Assembly: GCA_963820395.1 (NCBI GenBank)
Contig: CAWGAE010000012.1
Location: 124,001 to 188,000, forward strand
DNA from: DATFVJ01 sp963820395
Lineage (GTDB): Bacteria > Actinomycetota > Actinomycetes > Streptosporangiales > Streptosporangiaceae
Reading direction: 5' to 3'
Length of the DNA stretch: 64,000 nt
Below, piece after piece: positions 28,352 to 37,355 of this stretch. The position numbers were made by a program, and so were the translations under genes. Each line of letters opens with the position of its first letter. Position 1 is the first letter of the stretch. The notes beneath the pieces are model-generated. The model saw only the letters and a list, made by a program, of their open reading frames with translations, made no database searches and had not been told where the DNA came from.

Positions 28352-28610
28352 CTGCGGACCTGCGGACCTGCGGACCTGCGGACCTGCGGACCTGCGGACC
28401 TGCGGACCTGCGGACCTGCGGACCTGCGGACCTGCGGACCTGCGGACCTGCCGGACCTGCGCGACCTGCGCGACCTGCCGACCTGCCGACCTGCCGACCT
28501 GCCGACCTGCCGACCTGCCGACCTGCCGACCTGCCGACCTGCCGACCTGCCGACCTGCCGACCTGCCGACCTGCCGACCTGCCGACCTGCCGACCTGCCG
28601 ACCTGCGGAC
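28352..28610. repeat. Array of about 32 tandem 8-bp units
   Basis: Twelve copies of ctgcggac (28352-28447), three 9-bp variants (ctgccggac, ctgcgcgac twice), sixteen copies of ctgccgac (28475-28602) and one final ctgcggac. Because 8 is not a multiple of 3, each of the six frames gives an eight-residue peptide repeat without stops, so the long frames seen here on both strands are by-products. There is no spacer/repeat alternation, so it is not CRISPR. To 28879 nothing further is recognised. Confidence 0.95.
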
Positions 28611-28864
28611 CTGCCGTGTTGGCGAGGGAGCCACGACATGACTCGGGTAACTTCAAGAATCCACGCCTGTACTGGATGTAGGCGTTTGGGAGATCAAACC
28701 TGAGACCAATGGGCCTAAGATCAACTCGCGTGCCCGGAAGCCGGACACACCCATAGACCGTTCTTGCACATCCTGGCCGCGGCTGCCTCGTGACTCTTGG
28801 CCGAGCCGGGCCGGGACACCGCACTAAGACGGGACAAAGGAAACCACTGAGTAATTGTCAATAC

Positions 28865-30312
28865 CTGTGGATCAAGATTTTAGGCGGCTTCTGCGGCCGC
28901 GTTGTCAGCTGCGGCTGGTGACGGATCGGCGGCTTCGGATGACTGGCCTGCTGGACGCTCGACCAGCTTGCCGTTGACGAAGGTCGCGCCGGCGCGGACG
29001 AGCGCGACCAGGTGCGGGGCGTTGACCATGCGCCAGCGCCGCTGAGCCGATTCGATGAGCTTGAACGCCATGGCCAGCCCGGCCGCCTTCGACCCGTGGC
29101 CCTTGGTGACCTTGGTTCGCAGCCGTACGGTGGCGAAGGTCGATTCGATGGGGTTGGTGGTGCGCAGGTGCACCCAGTGCTCGGCCGGGTAGTCGTAGAA
29201 CGCCAGCAGCTCCTCCTCGTCCTCGGTGATCTTGAGGGCGGCCTTGGGGAACTTGGCCCCGTAGGCGGCGGCGAACTTCTTCACCGCCGTGCGGGCGTGG
29301 TCCTTGTCCTCGGCGTTCCAGATCTCGGCCAGCGCTTTCTTCGCGCCCGGATGCGCGGATTTCGGCAGCGCGCCGAGCACGTTTGCGATCTTGTGAAACC
29401 AGCAGCGTTGTGCCCTGGCCTGCGGGAACACCTCGCGGGCGGCCTTCCAGAACCCCAGTGCCCCGTCACCGATGGCCAGCTCCGGGGCGCGCATGCCGCG
29501 GCGGGCGCAGTCGCGCAGCAGGTCCGCCCACGACTCCGATGATTCGCGGTAGCCGCCGGCCAGCGCGACCAGCTCCTTGCGCCCGTCCGCGCGCACGCCG
29601 ATCATCACCAGCAGGCACAGCTTGTCTTCCTCCAGCCGGATGCCCAGGTGGATGCCGTCGACCCACAGGTAGACGTAATCCACGCCAGACAGGTCACGGG
29701 CCATGAACGCCGCCGCCTCGGCCTTCCACGTCCCGGTCAGCTTCGTGATCACCGAGGATGACAGGCCCGCCCCGGTGCCCAGGAACTGGCCCAGCGCCGG
29801 GGCGAAATCACCCGAGGACAGCCCGTGCAGGTACAACAGCGGCAGCACCTCGGTCACCTGCGGGGTTTTGCGCGCCCACGGCGGCAAGATCGCCGAGGAG
29901 AACCGCATCCGCTCGCCCGTCGCCGGGTCGGTGCGCTTGTCGTTCACCCGCGGCGCGGTCACCTCCACCGCCCCGGCGCTGGTCAGCACCGTCCGCGGCT
30001 CCGCGGTGCCGTTGCGCACCACCAGGCGGCGGCCGTTCTCATCCCGCGCCCCGGCGAACTGGCCGGCGTAGGCGGCGACCTCGGCCTGCAGCGCCGCGGC
30101 CAGCATCTGCCGGGCGCCCTCGCGGACGATCTGGTCGATCAGCGAGGAGGAAGGCCCGTCAGCCGGGAGCACGGCAGGCAGGTCAGGGACTACTGTCAGC
30201 ATGGGTGTACCTTCCCGACCGGCGTTGGCCCGCCGATCTTGCTTGAGACCTCTTACGACTCGATCATCCGGGAAGGTACACCTCCTTCGCGCCCTTCCCG
30301 GCAGATCCACAG
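28865..30312. mobile_element. IS256-family insertion sequence, ends approximate
   Basis: The transposase gene is flanked by ctgtggatc at 28865 and its complement at 30304-30312, a 9-base inverted repeat. This is shorter than the roughly 25 bp expected and there is no matching target duplication, so the borders are provisional. It lies immediately next to the IS110 copy. Confidence 0.5.
28880..30202 (-). CDS. IS256 family (mutator-type) transposase
   Basis: 440 residues from the ATG at 30202 with GGAAGGT upstream. It has the mutator DDE pattern: VDYVYLWVDGIHLGIR (Asp), LAIGDGALGFWKAAREVFP (Asp), QRCWFHKIANVL and the Glu in LRTTNPIESTFATVRLRT. The residues are intact, so it may be active. Upstream bases to 30316 keep the frame open but are likely non-coding. 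Confidence 0.93.
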   Translation of the reverse strand: MLTVVPDLPAVLPADGPSSSLIDQIVREGARQMLAAALQAEVAAYAGQFAGARDENGRRLVVRNGTAEPRTVLTSAGAVEVTAPRVNDKRTDPATGERMRFSSAILPPWARKTPQVTEVLPLLYLHGLSSGDFAPALGQFLGTGAGLSSSVITKLTGTWKAEAAAFMARDLSGVDYVYLWVDGIHLGIRLEEDKLCLLVMIGVRADGRKELVALAGGYRESSESWADLLRDCARRGMRAPELAIGDGALGFWKAAREVFPQARAQRCWFHKIANVLGALPKSAHPGAKKALAEIWNAEDKDHARTAVKKFAAAYGAKFPKAALKITEDEEELLAFYDYPAEHWVHLRTTNPIESTFATVRLRTKVTKGHGSKAAGLAMAFKLIESAQRRWRMVNAPHLVALVRAGATFVNGKLVERPAGQSSEAADPSPAAADNAAAEAA

Positions 30313-30332
30313 ACATCCGATCTTGTTAAATG

Positions 30333-31571
30333 TCAAGCAGCGGCGGGTTCGAGGCGTGGCTCGGGTAGTGGGAATGCCTTATCCATATCGAAGGTCTGGC
30401 CGGTCTGCAGGCAGTGGTGCAGGCAGCCCAGCAGCCGGTTGAACAGGTTGCGCATGGCGGCCGCATGCCGGTCCCCGGCGGCGCGGCGGCGGTCGTAGTG
30501 TTCCTTGATTTCCGGAGTGGGAAGCGCGCCGAAGATCCATACGTAGCCTGCCGCGGCGAGTCGCTGGTTTTTCACCTTGCGGTTGCGCACGATGAGGCTC
30601 TTGCCGCTGGCCACGGTAATCGGTGCCGAGCCTGCGTAGGACTTGAGCCCGCGCGCGTCGCGGAACCGGGCCCGGTCATCGCCGATCTCGCCCAGCACCC
30701 GGGCCCCGGTGACCGGGCCGATGCCGGGGAAGCTGGTCAGGATCTCCGCGTCCGGGTGCTCCGCGAACGCTGCGGCGGCGGCCGCGGCGAGGTCGTCGGC
30801 AGCGCGGCATGCGGCGTCGAGCTGCATGATCAGGGCCGCGGTTTGCCGGCCCATCGCCTGCTCGACCGCCGGCATCTGGTGCAGGTACTCGCCGGTGAAG
30901 ATGGCGCGCAGGCGCTGCGCCCACGCGTCGATGTTGCGTTGCCGGCCGGCCGTACGCAGCACCGAGGCCAGCCGTGCCGTGGACAGCTTCGCAGCGGCGG
31001 CTGGGCCGGGTGCCACTGCGAGCACCGCCCGGGCCTCGCGGGAGTCCAGGCCGACACCACGAACCTGGAACGCGGCCAGCGCGGCCGGGAAGTACTGCTT
31101 GAGATGCGAACGCAGCTGGTTGGACAGCTGCCCCCGGTTCCACGCCGCGTCCTGCTGCGCCCGGGCCAGCACTGCGATCGCCTGGACCAGCTCGGAGTCC
31201 GCCGGCAGCGGCCGGTGCGCATCGGCGTCGGTGCGCAGGATGTTCGCCAGTGCCATGGCGTCGGCGTGATCGGATTTCGCCCGGGCCACCGTGTGCCGCT
31301 CCCGATACCGAGCCACCGCCATCGGGTTGATCGAATACACCTTCCGGCCGCTGGTGCGCAGACACGCGATCAGCAAGCCGCGTGCGGTCTCGATCGCGAC
31401 CGGGATCGGCTCGTCGGCGCTGTCACCGGCCTCGGCGAGCAGCTCCAGCAGTCGCCGATAACCCTGCACGTCATCGCTGATACGCCGTTTCGCGACCAGC
31501 TTCCCGGCCTCGTCCACCAGCGCAACGTCGTGGTGGGCCTCCGCCCAGTCGATGCCACACGTGATCGTCAA
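30333..31571 (-). CDS. IS110 family transposase
   Basis: About 412 residues from a TTG at 31571 that follows GGAGG; the open frame extends to 31661. The N-terminal DEDD RuvC-like domain opens with CGIDWAEAHHDVALVD and has KSDHADAMALANILR. The C-terminal transposase_20 domain contains ILTSFPGIGPVTGARVLGEIGD and ARGLKSYAGSAPITVASGKS with the Ser nucleophile region. IS110 elements have no terminal inverted repeats and use a bridge RNA from their non-coding ends. The 130 bases on the IS256 side and the stretch after 31571 are where such an RNA would be encoded. Confidence 0.93.
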   Translation of the reverse strand: MTITCGIDWAEAHHDVALVDEAGKLVAKRRISDDVQGYRRLLELLAEAGDSADEPIPVAIETARGLLIACLRTSGRKVYSINPMAVARYRERHTVARAKSDHADAMALANILRTDADAHRPLPADSELVQAIAVLARAQQDAAWNRGQLSNQLRSHLKQYFPAALAAFQVRGVGLDSREARAVLAVAPGPAAAAKLSTARLASVLRTAGRQRNIDAWAQRLRAIFTGEYLHQMPAVEQAMGRQTAALIMQLDAACRAADDLAAAAAAAFAEHPDAEILTSFPGIGPVTGARVLGEIGDDRARFRDARGLKSYAGSAPITVASGKSLIVRNRKVKNQRLAAAGYVWIFGALPTPEIKEHYDRRRAAGDRHAAAMRNLFNRLLGCLHHCLQTGQTFDMDKAFPLPEPRLEPAAA

Positions 31572-31930
31572 GCATGCCTCCAATGTCGTGACCTCGGCCC
31601 AGCAGGTGAGCCCGTGCAGGGACACGCAGCGCCCTAATAGAAGGGCTCGATGGCCCGACATCCGATGAGCAGTTCGTGGCCCCAGCTCACCGCACGGTCG
31701 TCAGTCTCTGGACAGAGCTCGACGGCTCGCGTTACAAGAAGACATCACCGTGCGGACGGCTCGAAACACGATCTTCATCGACGCCCCGGCCGACGCCACG
31801 CCGCCACGCCGGACGGGGTGCACGACGCCGGAGCCCACCGTCTGTGGATAGGAGTCCAGCCCCGGGTTTCAAGAAGGAGTCATCGGCGCCGTGCAGTGCT
31901 ATTAGGTTTCAAGCATTGCTCGAAACCACC
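31572..31930. other. Spacer between IS110 and a small gene
   Basis: About 359 bases upstream of the IS110 transposase. It probably contains the element's non-coding end and the bridge-RNA sequence, but I cannot fold or place it by eye. The frames running through are not gene-like. Confidence 0.4.
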
Positions 31931-32191
31931 ATGGACGAGGCCTACGTAACAGAGACCGGCACGGTCCTCACCGCCACCGAGCTGCGCCGGTACGCGGCCG
32001 ACGCCGAGGCCAGGGAATACGCAGCCGTCCGCCGCAAAACGTGCGGGGTGATCTACCTGGTCCGCGTGGAAGACGAGAACACCACAGAATGTTCGGGCTG
32101 CGAGGAGGCCATTGAGCTGGACGTTGCGCTGGAGGAGATCGGGCTGACGTCTGGCGGCGGTCCGGCTGATCGCACCGTGTTCGGGCCTTGA
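31931..32191 (+). CDS. Small hypothetical protein, accessory region
   Basis: 86 residues from an ATG at 31931. It is acidic with three cysteines (RKTCGVIYLVRV, TTECSGCEEAIEL), where the CSGC pair could bind metal. It looks like the short regulatory or accessory proteins found on actinobacterial integrative elements and phages. No family recognised. It is followed after 55 bases by two even smaller overlapping genes. Confidence 0.5.
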   Translation: MDEAYVTETGTVLTATELRRYAADAEAREYAAVRRKTCGVIYLVRVEDENTTECSGCEEAIELDVALEEIGLTSGGGPADRTVFGP

Positions 32192-32246
32192 CCACGCCCT
32201 GGGCGCGGCTACTGTCCGACCGGCCCGGACACTACTTGGAGGGGAC

Positions 32247-32387
32247 ATGAATACCGAGGATCGAGCATGGTTCACAGCGTTCCACCTCGCCTGGCCTTTG
32301 TACGTCCACAACCCCGAGCGGGTCATTGAAACGATCACCTGGTACGCGGACGCCCTCGGCTACGGCCAACGGCCGTCGAGGCGATGA
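32247..32387 (+). CDS. 46-residue small protein with strong ribosome binding site
   Basis: ATG at 32247 after GGAGGGGAC. The product begins MNTEDRAWFTAFHLAWPLYV and ends GYGQRPSRR; it is aromatic-rich and unlike random high-GC translation. Its last bases ATGA overlap the start of the next small gene, a strong sign of real coupled translation. The function is unknown; the context is a mobile-element remnant. Confidence 0.55.
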   Translation: MNTEDRAWFTAFHLAWPLYVHNPERVIETITWYADALGYGQRPSRR

Positions 32388-32548
32388 CCGATGAGCTGGC
32401 GCACATGCATGGCTGGGGGAGGCCCGGACCGTGCGGAGATCAGCCCCACGCGCGGCGCCTCGGCATCCCGCATCACCCCTGGGTAGAGGACGACGACGAG
32501 GACGACGAGGGCTGGGAGGACGCATACCACTGGGCTCCCTCGTCCTGA
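32384..32548 (+). CDS. 54-residue acidic small protein, coupled to the previous one
   Basis: ATG at 32384 within the preceding stop (ATGA). The product begins MTDELAHMHGWGRPGP and ends in a block of Asp/Glu (VEDDDEDDEGWEDAYHW). Acidic tails like this occur in phage and integrative-element accessory proteins. No family recognised. From 32549 to 32775 I see nothing else. Confidence 0.5.
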   Translation: MTDELAHMHGWGRPGPCGDQPHARRLGIPHHPWVEDDDEDDEGWEDAYHWAPSS

Positions 32549-32775
32549 CCCCCACCGCCCGGAGCGCGACCGTCGCCGGGCGGCGGGCCCGGCAGCCACT
32601 GTCCTCGAGATCACGTGCACGGATAGGCTTCCTGTAGCCCCCGTGTAGACGCGCTATGGAGGTGCCCGGTGGGCTCTCCTTTCGCCTCATTGGGCACTGT
32701 CACCGATCCGCTGCCGATCCGCGGCCGCGTGCACGGCACGGACACTGTTCTTAGCTCCACGCGCTCCTGATACTG

Positions 32776-34765
32776 TCTAGGCCGAACTTCCGTGATCTTG
32801 GGTAGGAGAACCCGGAGTGACCTGGGGTTATGGCTGTGGCCTCAGGTTCCTTCGTGCCTACAGGCTCCTGCGAGGGTCACGGGCACGGGTGTCTTGATCA
32901 GCTCGAAAACGCGCCGCTGCAGCGGGGTCGGAATCGTGATCTTCTGCATGCGCTGGCCCGCTATGACGGTGTTTTCCCGGCGCAGGCTGCCCAGATGGTC
33001 TAGCAGATCCTGGAATTTCATCACTGGCAGGTCTTCGCCTGTTTTCTTCGTCTGGTCCTTGGTTTTGGCTGCGCTGGAACGCCGGGCCGGGGAGACGGGA
33101 TCCTCGCGTTCCGGGATGCATTCGTCGGTGAACGTGAGCGGGGCGAGGTCCTTGCGCAGGTGCCAGACAACGTATGCGGCGAGCATGCAGATCAGGATGT
33201 GCGCGCGGACGCGTGCCGCGAGGTAGTGGTAGATCGGCCGGAGGTCCAGGTCGTCGATTTTGATGGTGCGGAAGTCGCGCTCGACGCGGGACAGGTTCTT
33301 GTACGCGGCCACGGTGCCGGCTGTATCCAGGACTTCCTTCTTGACCGGAGTCCGGATGACGTAGATTCCGTCCAGTCTCTTCTCCGCCTCGATCTTTTCC
33401 GTGTCCCGCTGCCATGTAAATGCGTCATCGGCTATGTCGAGGATGAAGTGTTTTGCGACTTTTCGTTTCTTTATTACCTTGCCGACCGCCAGGCCGATCG
33501 CGTCTTTGCCTTTAAGCCGCCGTCCCCGGCCGCCCCGGACGCGCACTGCGATCTTTTCCAGGTCGCGCTCGGTGGCGTCCAGAAGTTCCTCTCGCTTGCG
33601 CGCGCGTTCCTCCGCGAGCAGCGGATTCCGGCAGCAGGCCAGCCTTTCACCCGGGTAATCTGGATGCGTTATCTCGGCGAAATTCTGCTCGTCGAACAGT
33701 GACATTTGCAGCGGGCCGCCGTCGGTGGCCAGCGCGGCGACCTGGGGCGCTCGCAGGGCCGTGATCCATGACATGCCGTCCATGCCGCGCAGCTCGCTGA
33801 TCCGCGCCGTCGTGAGCATTCCGCGGTCGCCGACCAGGATCAGCTCTTTCATCCCGAATTTATCGCGGACCACGGAGATCGCCTCCGCGCAGGACTTGGA
33901 ATCTGACGTGTTTCCCGGGAATACGCGAACCGCGACCGGCCTGCCTTCGACGTCGGTGAGCAGCCCGTATTCGATCTGCTTGGTGCCGCGCTTGCCGTCG
34001 CGGGAATACCCGCGGGCGGCGAGCTCGCAGCAATGCCCCTCGACCCATGACGATGACAGGTCGAACATCGCGATCCCGCCCGGGGTGATATGACGCCGGG
34101 CAAGGTGTCCCTCGATGTCTTCTTGCCGCGTCAGCAGCCAGTCCATTGCAGCGTATACTTCGTCGGGATCGGCGTCGGCTACTCCGAGGTCCTCGCCCAG
34201 GGTCGTGTCATTCCACCAGCTGGTGGTAGATAGTTTTGACCCCGGACGCACTACCCTGGAGGTAATCAATGCAAGGGCCAGGTCCCGCTGGCGACATTCC
34301 GGGCCGAGGAGCTTCGTCATCCCGAGCTTCTGCGTCATCGCGCAGACCGCCGCCACGTCGCCGTGGCTCAGCGACCGCTCGATCGTTATCTCGCTTTCCG
34401 CGTCCACGAGGGTCTTGCCAGCCAGGGTTTTCCGGATGGCGTCAACCGAGCTTGCGGGCAGCTCCGACAAATTGGCCAGCGTTTCTTTCTGTGATTTTCC
34501 CTGGCCGTCGCGGTATGAACGGCGCAGCAGGTGCGCTTCGTATTCGCGCCGGGCGCCGTCCTTGGCGATGTAGTGCCTGCGGGTTGTCGCCACGTGCATC
34601 GCACCCTGGGCCGCCTGAGCTGCGCACATGCCGCAAGTCTACCGCAATCGCCGTGCTATATCAACTATTTTAGTGCCTACAATTTAGCGAGTCTAGCGCG
34701 CTAACTTGGCGTAGTTCCAGGTGAGGAGAGCCACACTACGCTGAGTGATAGGAAGTTCGGTCTAG
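32776..34765. mobile_element. IS1634-family insertion sequence
   Basis: The left end reads ctaggccgaacttcc from 32776; the right end reverse-complemented from 34765 reads ctagaccgaacttcc. That is a 15-base inverted repeat with one mismatch, around one transposase gene. Length is about 1.99 kb. No clear target duplication is visible. Confidence 0.85.
32842..34629 (-). CDS. IS1634 family transposase
   Basis: 595 residues, the family's usual size; an internal ATG at 34599 is an alternative start. The IS4-like DDE core shows MFDLSSSWVEGHCCELA (first Asp), LILVGDRGMLTTARI (second Asp) and NLSRVERDFRTIKIDDLDLRPIYH (Glu, YREK-like region). The N-terminal YIAKDGARREYEAHLLRRSYR resembles IS1634 openings. 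No frameshift, so the element may still be mobile. Confidence 0.92.
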   Translation of the reverse strand: MCAAQAAQGAMHVATTRRHYIAKDGARREYEAHLLRRSYRDGQGKSQKETLANLSELPASSVDAIRKTLAGKTLVDAESEITIERSLSHGDVAAVCAMTQKLGMTKLLGPECRQRDLALALITSRVVRPGSKLSTTSWWNDTTLGEDLGVADADPDEVYAAMDWLLTRQEDIEGHLARRHITPGGIAMFDLSSSWVEGHCCELAARGYSRDGKRGTKQIEYGLLTDVEGRPVAVRVFPGNTSDSKSCAEAISVVRDKFGMKELILVGDRGMLTTARISELRGMDGMSWITALRAPQVAALATDGGPLQMSLFDEQNFAEITHPDYPGERLACCRNPLLAEERARKREELLDATERDLEKIAVRVRGGRGRRLKGKDAIGLAVGKVIKKRKVAKHFILDIADDAFTWQRDTEKIEAEKRLDGIYVIRTPVKKEVLDTAGTVAAYKNLSRVERDFRTIKIDDLDLRPIYHYLAARVRAHILICMLAAYVVWHLRKDLAPLTFTDECIPEREDPVSPARRSSAAKTKDQTKKTGEDLPVMKFQDLLDHLGSLRRENTVIAGQRMQKITIPTPLQRRVFELIKTPVPVTLAGACRHEGT

Positions 34766-34986
34766 GACCCCCTCTCTGGGCGGGGGGTATACACAGCCCT
34801 GGAATCCGCCACTACCCGAACCCACCTGACCCCGGCTTCGCCCCAGATCCCACCGAGGCCATTTGCCATCCGGTCATCACATCATGCCAACACGCACGCC
34901 CCACCGGCTGAATGTTTACGGCCTGGCACGGATGATCCGCATCGGGTACGGGGAACAAACGAGCCGTTTGCTTGTGTTCCGCTGTC
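34766..34986. other. Spacer after IS1634
   Basis: Short AT-richer stretch between the element end and the next gene. It probably holds the promoter of the Ddn-like gene. No other feature recognised. Confidence 0.4.
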
Positions 34987-35427
34987 ATGGCTCTTACCGG
35001 TGATTACGAGCCGAGCGCGGCGTCCTGGGCTCGCGACCAGGTTGACCTCTATGAGCGCTCCGGCGGGACAGAGGGAACCGAACTGAACGGCCGACCGGTG
35101 ATCATCTTGACGTCGGTGGGCGCGAAGACCGGGAAGCTGCGTAAGACTCCCCTGATGCGTGTCGAACACGATGGTCAGTATGCCGTCGTTGCGTCGCTGG
35201 GCGGCGCGCCCAAGCACCCCGTCTGGTACTACAACCTAGCCGCGAACCCGAATGTGGAACTGCAGGATGGCCCGGTCAAGAAGGACTACCGGGCCAGTGA
35301 GTTGTCCGGTGGGGAACGCGCGATCTGGTGGGAGCGGGCCGTAGCGGCCTGGCCGGACTACGCCGCGTATCAGCAGAAGACCACCAGGACCATTCCTGTG
35401 TTCGTGCTCACACCGATGGACGCGTGA
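34987..35427 (+). CDS. F420-dependent nitroreductase-like protein (Ddn family)
   Basis: 146 residues from the ATG at 34987. RPVIILTSVGAKTGKLRKTPLMRV and GGAPKHPVWYYNLAANPNVEL are hallmarks of the deazaflavin (F420)-dependent nitroreductase / Ddn group, with the KTGKLRKTPL loop binding the cofactor phosphate tail. These small membrane-associated enzymes reduce quinones or nitro compounds with F420H2. Finding one implies the host makes F420, as many actinobacteria do. Confidence 0.92.
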   Translation: MALTGDYEPSAASWARDQVDLYERSGGTEGTELNGRPVIILTSVGAKTGKLRKTPLMRVEHDGQYAVVASLGGAPKHPVWYYNLAANPNVELQDGPVKKDYRASELSGGERAIWWERAVAAWPDYAAYQQKTTRTIPVFVLTPMDA

Positions 35428-35829
35428 CAGGCCAAACACCCGTCCACACCTGTCCGCGGCCGGGCGCGAGGCACTGTCCAGGGCTCTCAGAGCGTGTGGG
35501 GGTACCTGGTGACCTCCACCCAACCGCGCGTTGTTACAACTCGGAAAGGGTTCTCGCCCTGTCTGTCTGCCGTGAGCCCTTCACCGCGACCGGCAACGGC
35601 CGGCTCTGCTGGTCACCCGCGCACCGCGAGTACACGGGGCCAGGCAGCAACAGCCAACGGGCCATGCCAGCGGTACTCAACGGCCAGAACGGGCGGACCC
35701 TGGCGCAGGTTGCCGCAGACGAACGGTTGCCGAAGTCGGCCGTGGACAAGCCAGGGCGCACAAATCTCCCCACGTGCTGTTGCGTGACCTGATCGAAGAC
35801 GTGGCGGCGGGCGAGGTGTTGCCCGCTAT
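35428..35829. other. Gene-free stretch
   Basis: About 400 bases downstream of the Ddn-like gene. Several frames are open but none shows conserved motifs, a good ribosome binding site or codon bias. Perhaps eroded accessory DNA. Confidence 0.4.
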
Positions 35830-36267
35830 TCAGCCCCGATAGTCTCCGGTCAGCCGCCGCACGGCCCCCAGGTCGTAGAGGGCGCTGGCCTGACCCAGCC
35901 GGTCGCCGAGGTGCCGGGCGGCCTGTACGGCGGTGTTGTGGCGGGTGATGGCGTCGGTCCAGGGGCCGTACTGTCGCAGCAGAGCGGCCATGGCGGCGGT
36001 GAGGGCGACGACCCGGGCGTGCTGGCCGGCGCGGGTGGCGTGGTCGAGGCAGGCGAGCAGGTTGGCGCGTTCGGCCCGTGCCCACGACAGCGCGGGTAGC
36101 TTCGCCGGCCATACCAGCACCGTCATCTCGCCGATGGTGAAACCCCGGCAAGCTCGGCGGGCGCGCAGTGGCCGGTACCAGGCCGGTACCCGGCGGGCGG
36201 AGTTGGGCCAGTTCGCGCCAGGCGTCGACGGTGATGGAGCCGAAGTAGCTGACGTCCGTTTGGTCAT
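35830..36267 (-). pseudogene. TPR fragment of an AfsR/NB-ARC-type regulator
   Basis: The last 80 or so residues of this frame (AERANLLACLDHATRAGQH, then WTDAITRHNTAVQAARHLGD and RLGQASALYDLGAVRRLTGDYRG) match the TPR start that follows the NB-ARC domain in actinobacterial SARP/AfsR-type regulators. The sequence stops after one and a half repeats, and the part before it does not resemble an NB-ARC domain. I read it as a truncated remnant, not a working gene. Confidence 0.6.
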
Positions 36268-36520
36268 GCGCCGATCCCATGCGGGCTGCGGCTGCCCGGT
36301 TTTAGCTCTTATGAGGTCACGCCCAGTAGATCAGACCGAGGCCCAGACGCGGCCCCTGACCCTACGCCAACACCACCGCAATACCACGGAAGAAAAGCCG
36401 GAAGCAGTGGCCTCGGCACTCGATGCTGGTGCCGATGACCAGCCCGCCGCAGAGGGCGCGTGATGGCGTGGAAGGCACGATGAGGACAACGCGCGGAGTC
36501 AACGATTGCCCGTGAGCCGC

Positions 36521-36742
36521 TTACGCCGCCTGTTCCGCTGCCGCCCGCCTTATGACTGTGCCGGCCAATACCGCTGCACCCGTGATCAGCAGCCCGGCGG
36601 CCAGCGCATACGCCGCTACCGCTTCCCTGATCCGTGCCATCCGCTTGCGCATCCCGTTTTGCCCCTCCCCGTCCTGTGACTGACCCGGGCCAGTGTATGT
36701 CCCTGCGGGCCAGGTAAGTTCCACCTCGGTCCTGGGGATCAT
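36521..36742 (-). CDS. Small single-pass membrane protein
   Basis: 73 residues. The ATG at 36742 overlaps the stop codon of the methyltransferase remnant upstream (TGATGA), so it was probably its operon partner. IREAVAAYALAAGLLITGAAVLAGTVI forms one membrane helix (given as AVAAYALAAGLLITGAAVLA), flanked by basic residues. No family recognised. It may be the surviving part of a mobile-element gene set. Confidence 0.45.
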   Translation of the reverse strand: MIPRTEVELTWPAGTYTGPGQSQDGEGQNGMRKRMARIREAVAAYALAAGLLITGAAVLAGTVIRRAAAEQAA

Positions 36743-36955
36743 CAGGCTGCCTCCTCGGCGCGATTGATGTGCTGCAGTGCATCCCTGATCGACCTACCGA
36801 GGGCGCCGGCGACGGGTAGCGGGAAACGCGCTGCCGACCTGCCCGTACGCGGCCGTCTTCCAGCCGCTGAACTCCCAGTCGTCAGGGAAGCCTTGGATCC
36901 GGGCGGCCATGCGGACGGTCAGCATCGGGCCGAGCCTCACTGTGCATCCGCGGCT
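36742..36955 (-). pseudogene. C-terminal remnant of a C5-cytosine DNA methyltransferase, frameshifted
   Basis: Read on the minus strand, codons from about 36925 give LTVRMAARIQGFPDDWEF, then KTAAYGQVGSAFP, the end motifs (IX and X) of C5-cytosine DNA methyltransferases, where QVGNAFPPPVA is usual. Right after AFP the frame must shift by one base (an extra C in a CCC run near 36834) to continue as PLPVAGALGRSIRDAL and the stop at 36742. The catalytic PC motif and target domain are absent. A prophage or integrative-element methyltransferase tail is the best explanation. Confidence 0.6.
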
Positions 36956-37355
36956 CGAGCCCATCCGGGCCGGTCGTGGCTGATTGTTTGCGCAGCGGTG
37001 GCCGCGTGGCTGCCCGCCGCGGCACCGTAAGAGTTCCCGGATGAACCAGCGCGGTATGAGGCGGTGGTATGAGATGCGGCTTGGGACGCGGCGCCGTAGG
37101 ACGCCCTGTCATAGGAGCCGACCACGCCGCCCGCGCCCCGCACGGGCCGCACCGGCCGCGCCGCGCACCGGCCACGCCACGCTCCGCCCGCGCACCGGCC
37201 GCGCCGAAGCGGGTCTGGGATCGGCAGCCGTTCGGGATCGGGCTTGTCACGCGCCGACCGCGTGACGTCGGGGCCTGCGGGGCCCCGGAGACGTCCTGGT
37301 CGAGCGGACGCGGTCGAGCGGACGCGGATGAGACGCGGCCGGGCACTAGGCCGTT
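36956..37355. other. Gene-free, GC-rich stretch
   Basis: About 400 bases between the methyltransferase remnant and the flippase-like gene. It is rich in gccgcgcacc- and accggcc-type simple sequence. Open frames exist on both strands but none looks real. Confidence 0.4.

Noticed and set aside
28352..28610. CRISPR-like array
   Set aside because: Units are contiguous with no spacers and no cas genes are nearby.
28309..28681. Long frames on both strands across the octamer array, suggesting repeat proteins
   Set aside because: An 8-bp unit without stops stays open in every frame; no ribosome binding site or sequence outside the array supports a protein.
31676..31930. Upstream extension of the 86-residue gene
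   Set aside because: Basic, low-complexity and without a start signal; the ATG at 31931 fits the change in composition.
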